A DNA stretch of 22,715 nucleotides from Enterococcus_D entomosocium (GTDB taxonomy: Bacteria; Bacillota; Bacilli; Lactobacillales; Enterococcaceae). Shown piece by piece: positions 1 to 8,425 of the stretch. The DNA lies in NCBI RefSeq assembly GCF_030441895.1, contig NZ_JARJAS010000034.1. The stretch is one strand, 5' to 3'. The first letter of the stretch is position 1. Every line of letters begins with the position of its first letter. Made by a program: the position numbers and the translations under genes. The notes beneath the pieces are model-generated. The model was not told where the DNA came from, made no database searches, and was given only the letters and a program-made list of their open reading frames with translations.

Positions 1-72
1 TCTCAGTTTGTTTATTTTGTCGTGATTTAATCATACTAGAGAACGATATGTTTTTTAATACCTAAAATGAAA

Positions 73-110
73 ATGGGACTGAAGAATCAATTCTGATTCA
101 TCAGTCCCAT
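73..110. terminator. Hairpin, probable terminator or dispersed hairpin element
   Basis: ATGGGACTGA at 73-82 pairs with TCAGTCCCAT at 101-110. After an A/A mismatch, GAATCA (84-89) pairs with TGATTC (94-99) around an ATTC loop. Read on the - strand the stem is followed by a T-rich run (TTTTCATTTTAGG); on the + strand there is no T run. The outer GGGACTGA arm resembles hairpins common between enterococcal genes, but I cannot check copy number here. Confidence 0.6.
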
Positions 111-123
111 AAATTATAGAGCC

Positions 124-155
124 AAAAAGATGACCCCATTGCGGGTCATCTTTTT
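124..155. terminator. Bidirectional Rho-independent terminator
   Basis: AAAAAGATGACCC (124-136) and GGGTCATCTTTTT (143-155) form a perfect 13-bp stem with a 6-nt loop, followed on the + strand by further T residues. It most likely ends a + strand transcript entering from left of the window. Its A/T-flanked symmetry would also work for leftward transcription. Confidence 0.85.
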
Positions 156-236
156 TTGCGCTTGCTCATTCTTATTCCTTGAGAATGGGAGAAAAACGCA
201 CGTTTCTGACATGAATATGAGAAAATAGGTGGCAAT

Positions 237-289
237 TGATAACGATTCTCATTTGTTTGCAATAATTTTTCGACAGTTTATTGTATAAT
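237..289 (+). promoter_or_regulatory. Fur-like 7-1-7 box and -10 element upstream of gltB
   Basis: TGATAACGATTCTCA at 237-251 matches the Fur-family 7-1-7 consensus (TGATAAT-N-ATTATCA) at 12 of 14 arm positions. A perfect TATAAT lies at 284-289, but I see no good -35 at 16-18 bp spacing, which would fit an activator-dependent or weak promoter. The box ends about 33 bp before the -10, so it lies near or just upstream of the -35 zone. The pairing of box and promoter is inference. The rest of 156-481 holds no gene I can support. Confidence 0.45.
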
Positions 290-407
290 AAAAAAACCTT
301 ACTAGACGAAGTTTCTTCCTTAAGGTCTGTAGGCAATTGTTTGTTCGAGATAGAGTATTTCACAGTCAACAGAAGAAACCAACGAGCTCGGATCAAGTAA
401 AAAAAAC

Positions 408-463
408 TTGCCAGATAGAAAAACAGGTTGTAAACTGTTAAAAATCGGAATATTCAGAATATT
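408..463 (+). promoter_or_regulatory. Candidate proximal gltB promoter with 7-1-7 inverted repeat
   Basis: TTGCCA (408-413), a 17-bp spacer and TAAACT (431-436) form a plausible vegetative promoter about 45 bp before the gltB start. Just downstream is the perfect inverted repeat AATATTCAGAATATT (449-463), placed between the predicted transcription start and the ribosome-binding site. Such a position suits a repressor site or a small mRNA hairpin. No regulator is identified from sequence. Confidence 0.4.
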
Positions 464-481
464 GAAAGAAAGTGTGATTCC

Positions 482-3400
482 ATGAGTGATTTAGAGATGA
501 TGAGGAAAACGAACCAAACGATGTACGATGCCGCTTTTGAAAAAGATGCTTGTGGGATGGGGTTTATTGCACAAAAAGATGGTCGCTATTCCCGAGAACT
601 TGTGCAAAATGCCTTAACAATGTTAGAACGGATGAACCACCGAGGGGGAACTGGCGCTGAACCTGACACAGGTGACGGAGCTGGAATTTTGATGGCAATG
701 CCTGACCCATTTTTTCAACAGCGAGCAAAAGAGGCCGAAATCTCATTGCCTGAAAAAGGCGCCTATGCTGTTGGGATGTTTTTTTTACCGAAAGAAAAGC
801 TCCGAGCAGCACAGGTCCAAGAAGAAGTAACTAAAGACATTCAACAAATGGGTTTTACCGTTTTATGGCAACGGGATGTGCCTTATGATTATTATCAGTG
901 TGGACCGGGGGCGCAAAAAGTCATGCCCTCATTTGTGCAAGTCTTTATTGAAAAACCTGTCGATGTAACTGCTGGCCGTCCCTTTGAAGATCAGCTTTAC
1001 CGGCTACGACGTAAACTGGAAAAAACGTATCATACTGATGAGTTGTCTATCTGCAGCTTGTCTAGTAAGACAGTTGTTTATAAAGGGATGCTGCATGCCT
1101 ATCAAGTTGGCTTGTTTTTCAAAGATCTTCAAAGCCCAGAAATGACTTCCAGTATTGCTTTGACCCATTCTCGTTTTTCAACGAATACCTTTCCAAGCTG
1201 GAGTCGGGCGCAACCTTTTCGTTTCTTAGCTCATAATGGCGAAATCAACACCTTACGTGGGGCAGAAAATTGGATGCATGGACATCAGATCGAAGTCTAT
1301 GATGATGAAAATTCTGATTCGGCGAAGTTGGAAAATTGTATGGAGTATTTGTACCGTCAAGGGCGAGATATTCCTCAAGCACTGTTGATGATGGTGCCAG
1401 AAGCATGGTCCAAAGAAGCTGGCTTGACGCCAGAACTGACGGCTTTTAATGAATACAATGCAAGCTTTATGGCCCCTTGGGATGGACCAGCAGCTTTATG
1501 CTTTACCGATGGGGAAATGGTGGGAGCTGCGCTTGATCGTAATGGATTGCGACCATCTCGCTACTCGATCACGAAAGCTGGTTTTGTTATCGTGGCCTCT
1601 GAGTCAGGGGTTGTGGATCTGCCAGCGTCGGAAGTGATTGAAAAAGGGGTGCTTGGACCAGCAAATATGTTTTTGGTGGATACCCAAAAAGGGATGATCT
1701 TACGAAATCAAGAAATCAAAGCGCATTATGCGAATGCCCACCCTTATCAGGAGTGGCTAGCGGAACACCTATTGACACCAGAGCTGCTTCCTGACGCAGA
1801 AAGACAGGAGGAAACGGCAGATGATGCGATCCAGACCCTTTGGAAACGAAATGGCTACACGGATGAGATCATTCGCACGTTGATTTTACCAATGGCACAA
1901 ACGGGAGAAGAACCAGTGATCTCCATGGGGTTTGATTCACCCTTAGCTATTTTGAGCGAACGTCCCCAATCCTTGTTTACGTACTTCAAGCAACAATTCG
2001 CCCAAGTGACCAATCCGCCAATCGATGCGATTCGCGAAAAATTGGTGATCGGTACCGAGCTGTTTTTAGGTCGAGATGGGGATGTTTCAAAGGACATTCG
2101 AATCAATTGTAATAAGCTGAAGATTGCTAGTCCGGTGTTAAAAACGAGTGAATATGAAAAAATCAAACAGTTAGATCAAAATGGTCAAAAAGCGGCTTTA
2201 CAGTCGATTCTTTATGATTATGTACCAGAAAACGGGGCAGCTTTGCAACAAGCGTTAGAAGCGCTTTTTAAAGAGACGGAGCAAAAAATCGATTCTGGGG
2301 CAACGATCGTCATTTTAAGTGATCGGGAAGTCATCCAAGCGCAAGAAGGAAAAGTGGCGATTCCGATTCTCTTGGCGGTATCAGGTCTGCACAATTACTT
2401 GGTGCGAAAAGGCAAACGTTCCTTGGCATCAATCGTTGCGGATACTGCGGAAGTCTGTGAGGTCCATCATTATGCCATGTTAGTCGGCTACGGAGCAAGT
2501 GGGGTCCACCCTTATGGGGCTTACCAGACATTGGCGCATTTTGAGCTTTTAGAAAAGATTGAAAGTTACCGCAAAGCTTGTGAGAAAGGTATTGTCAAAA
2601 TTATGTCACGGATGGGGATTTCAACGATTGCCGGTTACCATGGGGCGCAATTGTTTGAAGCTGTTGGTATCTCTGAGAAAGTTATCTCCGAATACTTTAC
2701 CGGCACGGTTACTCGTATCGGTGGACTTTCATTAGCGCAAATCGAGCAAGAATACTTAACGCGTTATGAAGCGGCGTATGGCGAGAAACGCGTGGATTAT
2801 CTTGATTCGGGTGGTAGTTTCCAATACAAAGCTGACGGGGAACATCATCTGTTCAATCCAAAAACAATCTATGGATTTCAAAAAGCTGTTCGTACCGGCA
2901 GCTATGCGCTTTATAAAGAATATGCGGCGGAGATGAACCAAGACGCGTTAGAGAATCCAACGACCCTCCGTTCTATGTGGACTTTTGGGAACACGAGACG
3001 CAGTATTCCTTTAGCTGAGGTGGAACCTGTTGAAACGATCGTCAAACGGTTTAAAGTCGGCGCGATGTCTTACGGCTCTCTAAGTGAAGAGGCGCATCGC
3101 TGTATTGCTGAAGGGATGAATGCGATCGGTGCAAAATCCAACAGTGGAGAAGGTGGAGAAAATCGGAATCGTTTCAAACCAGTGAAGGGCATTAACTATA
3201 ACAGTCGTATCAAACAAGTTGCTTCTGGCCGTTTTGGTGTCAATGCCGAATATTTAATGAGTGCGGACGAACTCCAAATCAAAATGGCCCAAGGGGCAAA
3301 ACCTGGTGAAGGTGGTCAATTGCCAGGCAACAAAGTCTTCCCATGGGTAGCGGAGATTCGTGGCTCAACACCTGGTGTCCGACTGATTTCGCCGCCACCA

Positions 3401-4987
3401 CATCACGACATTTATTCGATTGAAGATCTAGCCCAGCTGATCTATGACTTAAAAGCAATCAACCCGTATGCCCGCATCAATGTCAAATTGGTTTCTAGTA
3501 CAGGTGTGGGTACGATCGCTACCGGTGTCGTCAAAGCCGGTGCAGACGTAGTCGTGATCTCAGGCTATGACGGTGGGACCGGTGCTTCTCCGAGAAATTC
3601 GATTCGGGATGCTGGCTTGCCTTGGGAGATGGGGCTTGCAGAAGCCCATCAAACGTTAGCTATGAATCATTTGCGGCAGCGAATGACCTTAGAGACAGAT
3701 GGAAAATTGATGACGGGGCGTGACATCGCCATTGCTGCTCTTTTAGGAGCAGAAGAATATAGCTTTGCCTCTTTAGCGCTAGTTGCGATTGGTTGTGTCA
3801 TGATGCGAGTTTGCAGTATCAATACATGTCCTGTCGGCATTGCTACACAGAACCCAGCGTTGCGCAAATTTTTCGCAGGGAAACCTGAGCACATCATCAA
3901 TACGATGTACTTTTTAGCAGAAGATTTACGGGAAACGATGGCCGAGCTAGGGTTTCGCACGATTGATGAGATGGTAGGACACGCGGAATTGTTGACACCA
4001 CGCTTCGTTGCCAAAGGCAAAGCAAAATCATTAGACTTTTCCAGAATGATTGGAACGACGATCCCGATCGAACGCAAAGTGACGGACCCATTCCTTGAGA
4101 AACGACAGTGGCCAGAGTTAGACGCTTTTGCCCAAGCAGCTATCGACAATAATCAAGAAATCGTTATGAATCATACGATCAACAATGTTCAACGTTCAGT
4201 CGGCGCTCGTTTAGGGGGCTGGATCGCAGAACGCTTTGGCAATTACGAAGTAACGCCAGGTTTGTTGCAGTTTACGTACCGCGGCATTGCTGGACAAAGT
4301 TTTGGGGCGTTTGCCACCCAGGGCATCCAGTTGAAACTGATTGGCGAGGCCAACGATTATGTAGCCAAAGGACTGAGTGGTGCCCGTTTGATCATTGTGC
4401 CGCCTGATGATGCCGCTTATGACGCAGAGCATTCACCGATTGTCGGTAACGTTGCTTGTTTTGGGGCGAATCGGGGTGAAGGCTATTTCCGCGGCATTGC
4501 TGGCGAACGCTTTTGCGTCCGTAATAGTGGAGCCAAAGTCGTTGTAGAAGGTGTTGGGGACCATGGCTGTGAGTACATGACTGGCGGCGTCGTGGTGATT
4601 TTAGGAAAAACCGGCCGCAACTTCGGTGCCGGAATGTCCGGTGGCGTGGCATACGTCTATGACCCTGATCAAACTTTTGCAGAAAAATGCAATCGGGAAA
4701 TGGTTGATTTGTACCGGATTGGCGAAAGTGGCGATGACCATCAGCTGAAGGAGATGATCCAGCAGCATTTTGCCTATACAGATTCATTGAAGGCGGCTGA
4801 GATCCTAGAAGATTGGGAAAATCAGCAGCAACATTTCATCAAAGTCTATCCGACAGAGTACCATCAGATGATCCAAGCAACGGAGACTTTGGCTGAGCAA
4901 GGATTTATCGGGGAGGAACTTGTGACGAAAGCTTTCGAAGCCGTCGTCGGTCCACAATTGACTATTCCAGGAAAGGAGCGCGACTAA
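482..4987 (+). CDS. gltB: Glutamate synthase (NADPH) large subunit
   Basis: This is the large (alpha) subunit of bacterial GOGAT. It hydrolyses glutamine and transfers the ammonia to 2-oxoglutarate, giving two glutamates in ammonia assimilation. The class II amidotransferase domain begins at Cys24 in DACGMGF, so a 23-residue propeptide should be removed to expose the catalytic N-terminal Cys. Amidotransferase motifs (RFSTNT, HNGEINT) follow. The FMN/2-oxoglutarate synthase domain lies around 800-1200 (GAMSYGS near 861). The 3Fe-4S ligands are Cys1105, Cys1111 and Cys1116, with the same 6/5 spacing as E. coli GltB. A glycine-rich beta-helix domain fills roughly 1240-1490. The length of 1501 aa is normal for the family and the frame is intact. 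The ribosome-binding site (GAAAG) is weak. gltD starts 1 nt after the stop. The gene is called gltA in Bacillus. Confidence 0.97.
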   Translation: MSDLEMMRKTNQTMYDAAFEKDACGMGFIAQKDGRYSRELVQNALTMLERMNHRGGTGAEPDTGDGAGILMAMPDPFFQQRAKEAEISLPEKGAYAVGMFFLPKEKLRAAQVQEEVTKDIQQMGFTVLWQRDVPYDYYQCGPGAQKVMPSFVQVFIEKPVDVTAGRPFEDQLYRLRRKLEKTYHTDELSICSLSSKTVVYKGMLHAYQVGLFFKDLQSPEMTSSIALTHSRFSTNTFPSWSRAQPFRFLAHNGEINTLRGAENWMHGHQIEVYDDENSDSAKLENCMEYLYRQGRDIPQALLMMVPEAWSKEAGLTPELTAFNEYNASFMAPWDGPAALCFTDGEMVGAALDRNGLRPSRYSITKAGFVIVASESGVVDLPASEVIEKGVLGPANMFLVDTQKGMILRNQEIKAHYANAHPYQEWLAEHLLTPELLPDAERQEETADDAIQTLWKRNGYTDEIIRTLILPMAQTGEEPVISMGFDSPLAILSERPQSLFTYFKQQFAQVTNPPIDAIREKLVIGTELFLGRDGDVSKDIRINCNKLKIASPVLKTSEYEKIKQLDQNGQKAALQSILYDYVPENGAALQQALEALFKETEQKIDSGATIVILSDREVIQAQEGKVAIPILLAVSGLHNYLVRKGKRSLASIVADTAEVCEVHHYAMLVGYGASGVHPYGAYQTLAHFELLEKIESYRKACEKGIVKIMSRMGISTIAGYHGAQLFEAVGISEKVISEYFTGTVTRIGGLSLAQIEQEYLTRYEAAYGEKRVDYLDSGGSFQYKADGEHHLFNPKTIYGFQKAVRTGSYALYKEYAAEMNQDALENPTTLRSMWTFGNTRRSIPLAEVEPVETIVKRFKVGAMSYGSLSEEAHRCIAEGMNAIGAKSNSGEGGENRNRFKPVKGINYNSRIKQVASGRFGVNAEYLMSADELQIKMAQGAKPGEGGQLPGNKVFPWVAEIRGSTPGVRLISPPPHHDIYSIEDLAQLIYDLKAINPYARINVKLVSSTGVGTIATGVVKAGADVVVISGYDGGTGASPRNSIRDAGLPWEMGLAEAHQTLAMNHLRQRMTLETDGKLMTGRDIAIAALLGAEEYSFASLALVAIGCVMMRVCSINTCPVGIATQNPALRKFFAGKPEHIINTMYFLAEDLRETMAELGFRTIDEMVGHAELLTPRFVAKGKAKSLDFSRMIGTTIPIERKVTDPFLEKRQWPELDAFAQAAIDNNQEIVMNHTINNVQRSVGARLGGWIAERFGNYEVTPGLLQFTYRGIAGQSFGAFATQGIQLKLIGEANDYVAKGLSGARLIIVPPDDAAYDAEHSPIVGNVACFGANRGEGYFRGIAGERFCVRNSGAKVVVEGVGDHGCEYMTGGVVVILGKTGRNFGAGMSGGVAYVYDPDQTFAEKCNREMVDLYRIGESGDDHQLKEMIQQHFAYTDSLKAAEILEDWENQQQHFIKVYPTEYHQMIQATETLAEQGFIGEELVTKAFEAVVGPQLTIPGKERD

Positions 4988-4988
4988 T

Positions 4989-6428
4989 ATGGCAGATCCA
5001 TTTGGTTTTTTAAAGTACCCAAGAGTAGAAAATCCTACCCGACCGGTTTCAGAACGTATCCAAGACTGGCAAGAATTACAGACGCCATTGCCTGAAAATG
5101 AGCGTCAAGAGCAAGCGGCGCGCTGTATGAATTGTGGCATTCCTTTTTGTCATACTGGTTCTTTTTACGGCGGGCAACGGGCGGTTTCAGGTTGTCCCAA
5201 TGACAACCTGATTCCTGAATGGAATGATCTGGTTTATCAAGGGCGTTTCCAAGCCGCCTTTGAGCGTTTAGCCAAAACCAATCCACTACCAGAAATGACA
5301 GGGCGTGTCTGTCCTGCTCCATGTGAAAAAGGCTGTACCGAGGCACTGAATGGATCAGGTGTCACGATCCATGACAATGAACGTTTTATTATCGATACTG
5401 CTTTTGAAAACGATTGGGTCAAAGCTTCCGGGTTGCCTCAAGATGCGACTGGTTTCAAGGTGGCCATTGTTGGTAGTGGACCGGCTGGTTTATCCGCTGC
5501 TTGGCGCTTGAATCAACTAGGACATCAAGTGACGGTCTATGAACGCAGCGATCGCTTTGGCGGTTTGCTAATGTATGGTATCCCAAACATGAAATTAGAC
5601 AAAGATGTCGTGCAGCGACGTATTGATCTAATGGCAGAGCTAGGCGTGACCTTTGTCGCTAATACGGAGATCGGTCGTGACTTGTCAGCAGAAGAATTGT
5701 CCGCTCAGTATGATCGGGTCATTTTGGCAACAGGAGCTAGTGTTCCTCGTGACTTGAAGATTCCAGGTCGTGAATTGACTGGGGTGCAATTTGCAGTCGA
5801 TTATCTGACGGAAGCAACCAAAGATGTCTTAAAGCATGGCAAAGCGGCAACAAGTAAAAAACTTGCTGGCAAGCACGTCGTCGTGATTGGCGGCGGCGAC
5901 ACTGGAAATGACTGTATTGGTTCAGCGATTCGGCAAGGAGCCGCTTCTGTGCGTCAATTGGAGATCACGCCCCAACTGCCATTGACACGTACCGACAGCA
6001 ATCCTTGGCCTGAATACCCAATGACAGCCCGCACAGGATATGGGCAAGAAGAAGCGGCTGAAGTCCTGCAAACACAAGTGACGTATCATGGGGTGTCCAC
6101 AACAGCCTTTATCGGCGCCGAACGCGGCCAGTTGATCGCCATCGAAACGGTCTCAGTAGATCAACAGTTTCAGCCGATCCCTGGCACAGAGCAAGTGATC
6201 AAGGCGGATTTGGTTTTGTTGGCAATGGGCTTTGTTGGTGCAGAGACCCAACTCTTCGATGCCTTTGGTGTGCGAGAAGTGTACGATGATTACACGACGA
6301 ACAATGAACGAGTGTTAGTCGCAGGAGATGCTAAAAGAGGACCGAGTTTAGTCATCTGGGGGATTCGCGAAGGACGCTTAGCGGCAGAAAAAGTCGATCA
6401 AGCGTTACGATCATTGGTGTATCAATAA
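4989..6428 (+). CDS. gltD: Glutamate synthase (NADPH) small subunit
   Basis: This is the beta subunit of GOGAT. It takes electrons from NADPH through FAD and iron-sulfur clusters and passes them to the large subunit. Cys46, Cys49, Cys54 and Cys69 and then Cys108, Cys112 and Cys116 form the N-terminal cysteine clusters for two 4Fe-4S centres. GSGPAG at 162-167 is the FAD-binding turn, GGGDTG at 301-306 is the NADPH-binding turn, and AGDAKRGPS near 445-453 closes the FAD site. The length of 479 aa is typical. The start is supported by an AGGAG about 10 nt upstream that lies inside the end of gltB, so translation is probably coupled. The gene is followed by a long hairpin shared with the convergent van operon. 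The gene is called gltB in Bacillus. Confidence 0.96.
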   Translation: MADPFGFLKYPRVENPTRPVSERIQDWQELQTPLPENERQEQAARCMNCGIPFCHTGSFYGGQRAVSGCPNDNLIPEWNDLVYQGRFQAAFERLAKTNPLPEMTGRVCPAPCEKGCTEALNGSGVTIHDNERFIIDTAFENDWVKASGLPQDATGFKVAIVGSGPAGLSAAWRLNQLGHQVTVYERSDRFGGLLMYGIPNMKLDKDVVQRRIDLMAELGVTFVANTEIGRDLSAEELSAQYDRVILATGASVPRDLKIPGRELTGVQFAVDYLTEATKDVLKHGKAATSKKLAGKHVVVIGGGDTGNDCIGSAIRQGAASVRQLEITPQLPLTRTDSNPWPEYPMTARTGYGQEEAAEVLQTQVTYHGVSTTAFIGAERGQLIAIETVSVDQQFQPIPGTEQVIKADLVLLAMGFVGAETQLFDAFGVREVYDDYTTNNERVLVAGDAKRGPSLVIWGIREGRLAAEKVDQALRSLVYQ

Positions 6429-6440
6429 GCAATCAATAAA

Positions 6441-6506
6441 AAACAACCTGAGCAGCTCTTCCTCCCTCTGAATTAGAAGGGGAACAGCGAAATGCTCAGG
6501 TTGTTT
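6441..6506. terminator. Convergent terminator between gltD and vanS
   Basis: AAACAACCTGAGCA (6441-6454) and TGCTCAGGTTGTTT (6493-6506) form a perfect 14-bp stem. The 38-nt interior is itself largely self-complementary (GCTCTTCC against GGAACAGC), making one long imperfect hairpin. The - strand has the better T tract (TTTTTTATT), so it probably serves the van operon first and gltBD second. It ends 6 bp from the vanS stop codon. Confidence 0.9.
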
Positions 6507-6511
6507 GCCTG

Positions 6512-7642
6512 TTAAGCAGTTGGTTCAGATGGATGGGGCTTTGACCGCTGTTCATTTTTTTCCATTGATACCTTCGGTAGACGAATCGAAAAGACGATGG
6601 TTTCGTCACGGCTTTCCGCCCAGATTTTTCCACCTAATGCTTCAACGATTTCTTTGGCGATCGGCAGCCCCAGACCGGTCCCACCCGTCGCTGTTGCTCG
6701 GGAAGCATCCATGCGGTAGAAAGGCTCAAAAATCAAGCCGATCTTTTCAGCTGAGATCGTTTTTCCTTGATTGGTCAAACGAATCAGGATATCATCAGAT
6801 TCGCTGATGGCTAAACGCAAAGGGGAGTTAGGATAGCTATAATTGATGGCATTGCGGATCAAGTTATCAAAGACGCGTTCCATCTTCTCTGTATCGACAG
6901 TCGCATAGACTTTTTTCTGCAGCTGCAGTTGCCAATGAAGGTTTTTTTCTTCTAACAGCGGCAAAAATTCAAACGTCAACTGTTCCAGCATCAAGCTCAG
7001 ATCCGTGGTTTCGGTCTGTAAGGCGATCGTTGTAAGATTAAAACGGGTGATTTCGAAAAACTCGCTGATCAATAATTCTAGCCGCTGGGCTTTTTGCAAG
7101 GCGATCTTGGTATAGCGTGCCCGTAGTTCGGTAGAAAGCTGTGGTTCCTCTTCTAAAAGCGTCAAGTAGCCGATCACACTGGTCAAAGGCGTGCGTAAAT
7201 CGTGTGCGAGATAGACGATCAAATCATTTTTCCGCTGCTCTGCTTCTTTGGCTGCTCGTTGATCTTGGAGATTTTTTTCCCGTAACTGGTTCATTTCTTC
7301 TTGCACATCGATCAGATTGCTGGAGAGAATGATTCGCTTCGTGGGTTCGGCAATCAATTGATTCGTGGCTTGGATCGTTTCATTCAAATAGCTGATGGCT
7401 TTACTCATATAATAAATCGTTGTGCTCACCCAAATCAGCAAGGCACCGATAGCTAGACAGACGAGCCAATAATCAGCAAAAAGCCGTAATATTTGATAAA
7501 TGGGCTCATAGCCGTACCAAACCCTCAATCCTGCTACAAAGCGAACAGTTAAAGGGATCAGAATCAAAAGGAGCATTAAAACACCTGTGGTGATAAAGTA
7601 TTGAGTCAAAAGTTTTCGGATCAATGGACTTCTATTTTTCAA
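6512..7642 (-). CDS. vanS: Sensor histidine kinase VanS of the vanC cluster
   Basis: This is the membrane sensor kinase partner of VanR, thought to respond to glycopeptide action on the cell wall. Two hydrophobic segments near residues 14-35 and 58-78 flank a short extracytoplasmic loop, as in VanS proteins. The H-box is YLAHDLRTP with the phosphorylated His147, the N-box Asn is at 264, and the glycine-rich ATP lid is GGTGLGL at 320-326. The usual DxG G1 motif appears as NQGKTIS (291-297), a form I recall as normal in VanS. The start overlaps the end of vanR by 11 bp, so the pair is translationally coupled. The length of 376 aa is ordinary. The C-terminal tail after about 358 is polar and not part of the kinase fold. 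The symbol may also be written vanSC2. Confidence 0.93.
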   Translation of the reverse strand: MKNRSPLIRKLLTQYFITTGVLMLLLILIPLTVRFVAGLRVWYGYEPIYQILRLFADYWLVCLAIGALLIWVSTTIYYMSKAISYLNETIQATNQLIAEPTKRIILSSNLIDVQEEMNQLREKNLQDQRAAKEAEQRKNDLIVYLAHDLRTPLTSVIGYLTLLEEEPQLSTELRARYTKIALQKAQRLELLISEFFEITRFNLTTIALQTETTDLSLMLEQLTFEFLPLLEEKNLHWQLQLQKKVYATVDTEKMERVFDNLIRNAINYSYPNSPLRLAISESDDILIRLTNQGKTISAEKIGLIFEPFYRMDASRATATGGTGLGLPIAKEIVEALGGKIWAESRDETIVFSIRLPKVSMEKNEQRSKPHPSEPTA

Positions 7643-8327
7643 TGATATAGCCGACCCCCCATACAGTTTTGATTAATTTCGGTTTGCGGGGTTGTTCGTT
7701 TAGCTTTTCCCGCAGACGGGCAATATGTGCCATCACTGTGTTATTGTTGTCTAAATATTTTTCTTTCCAGACTGCTTCAAAAAGAGTTTCTGAGGCAACG
7801 ACCGATCCTTGGTGTTCAAATAAGTAAAGCAGGATTTTAAATTCGATGGGGGTCAAGAAAACCTCTTTGCCATAAAGATAACATTGGTGACTGTTGATTT
7901 TCAACAGTAAGCCTTCCTTTTCGTATTCTTCAATCTTCTGCGGAACAGCTGACTGATTGTATCGTTGGTATCGCCGTAGTTGCGTTTTGACCCGAGCAAC
8001 AACTTCTAATGGATTGAAGGGTTTAGTCACATAATCATCTGCACCTAGACTTAGACCGGTAATTTTATCCAGATCTTCTCCTTTGGCAGTGAGCATCAGT
8101 ACTGGAAAAAAGTGGGTTTTGCGAATGGTCTGTAACAGCTGAAAGCCGTCGATATCCGGCAGCATCACATCTAAAACTGCCACATCGACTGTTTCTTTTT
8201 CGAGATAAGCCAAAGCACTCGTTCCATCATAAAAAGGTTCCACTTGAAAGCCTTCATTCCTTAGAAACGTCGTGACTAACTCGGCGATTTCTTTTTCATC
8301 ATCAACAACAATTATTTTTTCTGCCAT
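7632..8327 (-). CDS. vanR: Response regulator VanR of the vanC cluster
   Basis: This is an OmpR/PhoB-type response regulator, phosphorylated by VanS, expected to control transcription of the resistance genes. The receiver domain spans about 1-115, with acidic residues Asp9/Asp10, phosphoacceptor Asp53 in AVLDVMLPD, and Thr80 and Lys102. A winged-helix DNA-binding domain follows (about 135-231, ending VWGVGYIIEK). The GGAG about 10 nt upstream supports the ATG at 8327. The gene is separated from vanT by 98 bp containing two small palindromes, unlike the overlapping vanC-vanXY-vanT group, so it may be partly independently expressed. Three 11-bp repeats upstream of vanC (12239-12271) are a candidate binding site. 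It is also written vanRC2. Confidence 0.94.
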   Translation of the reverse strand: MAEKIIVVDDEKEIAELVTTFLRNEGFQVEPFYDGTSALAYLEKETVDVAVLDVMLPDIDGFQLLQTIRKTHFFPVLMLTAKGEDLDKITGLSLGADDYVTKPFNPLEVVARVKTQLRRYQRYNQSAVPQKIEEYEKEGLLLKINSHQCYLYGKEVFLTPIEFKILLYLFEHQGSVVASETLFEAVWKEKYLDNNNTVMAHIARLREKLNEQPRKPKLIKTVWGVGYIIEK

Positions 8328-8393
8328 CCTTGATCCACTCCAACTATCTACGATCTTTTTTCATTTAAACTATCATTTACTCTACCCACATCA

Positions 8394-8421
8394 TACCGTA
8401 ATCGGTAAGCGAATGCATTCG
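8394..8421. promoter_or_regulatory. Twin palindromes between vanT and vanR
   Basis: TACCG-TAAT-CGGTA (8394-8407) and the perfect 12-bp palindrome CGAATGCATTCG (8410-8421) lie side by side, immediately after the vanT stop codon. Neither is followed by a proper T tract on the - strand, so they do not look like a normal terminator. They could be an mRNA-processing or attenuating structure, or a binding site. The function is unknown. Confidence 0.4.
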
Positions 8422-8425
8422 TTTT

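Noticed and set aside
172..396. 74-codon open frame on the - strand upstream of gltB
   Set aside because: It starts with TTG, has no ribosome-binding site, resembles no family I know, and overlaps the likely gltB regulatory region. The two hairpins beyond it are explained more simply as edge terminators.
3667..4149. 160-codon antisense frame within gltB
   Set aside because: It is a shadow of the strongly conserved gltB FMN/3Fe-4S coding frame, with no ribosome-binding site and no family resemblance. The same holds for the antisense frame at 4392-4787.
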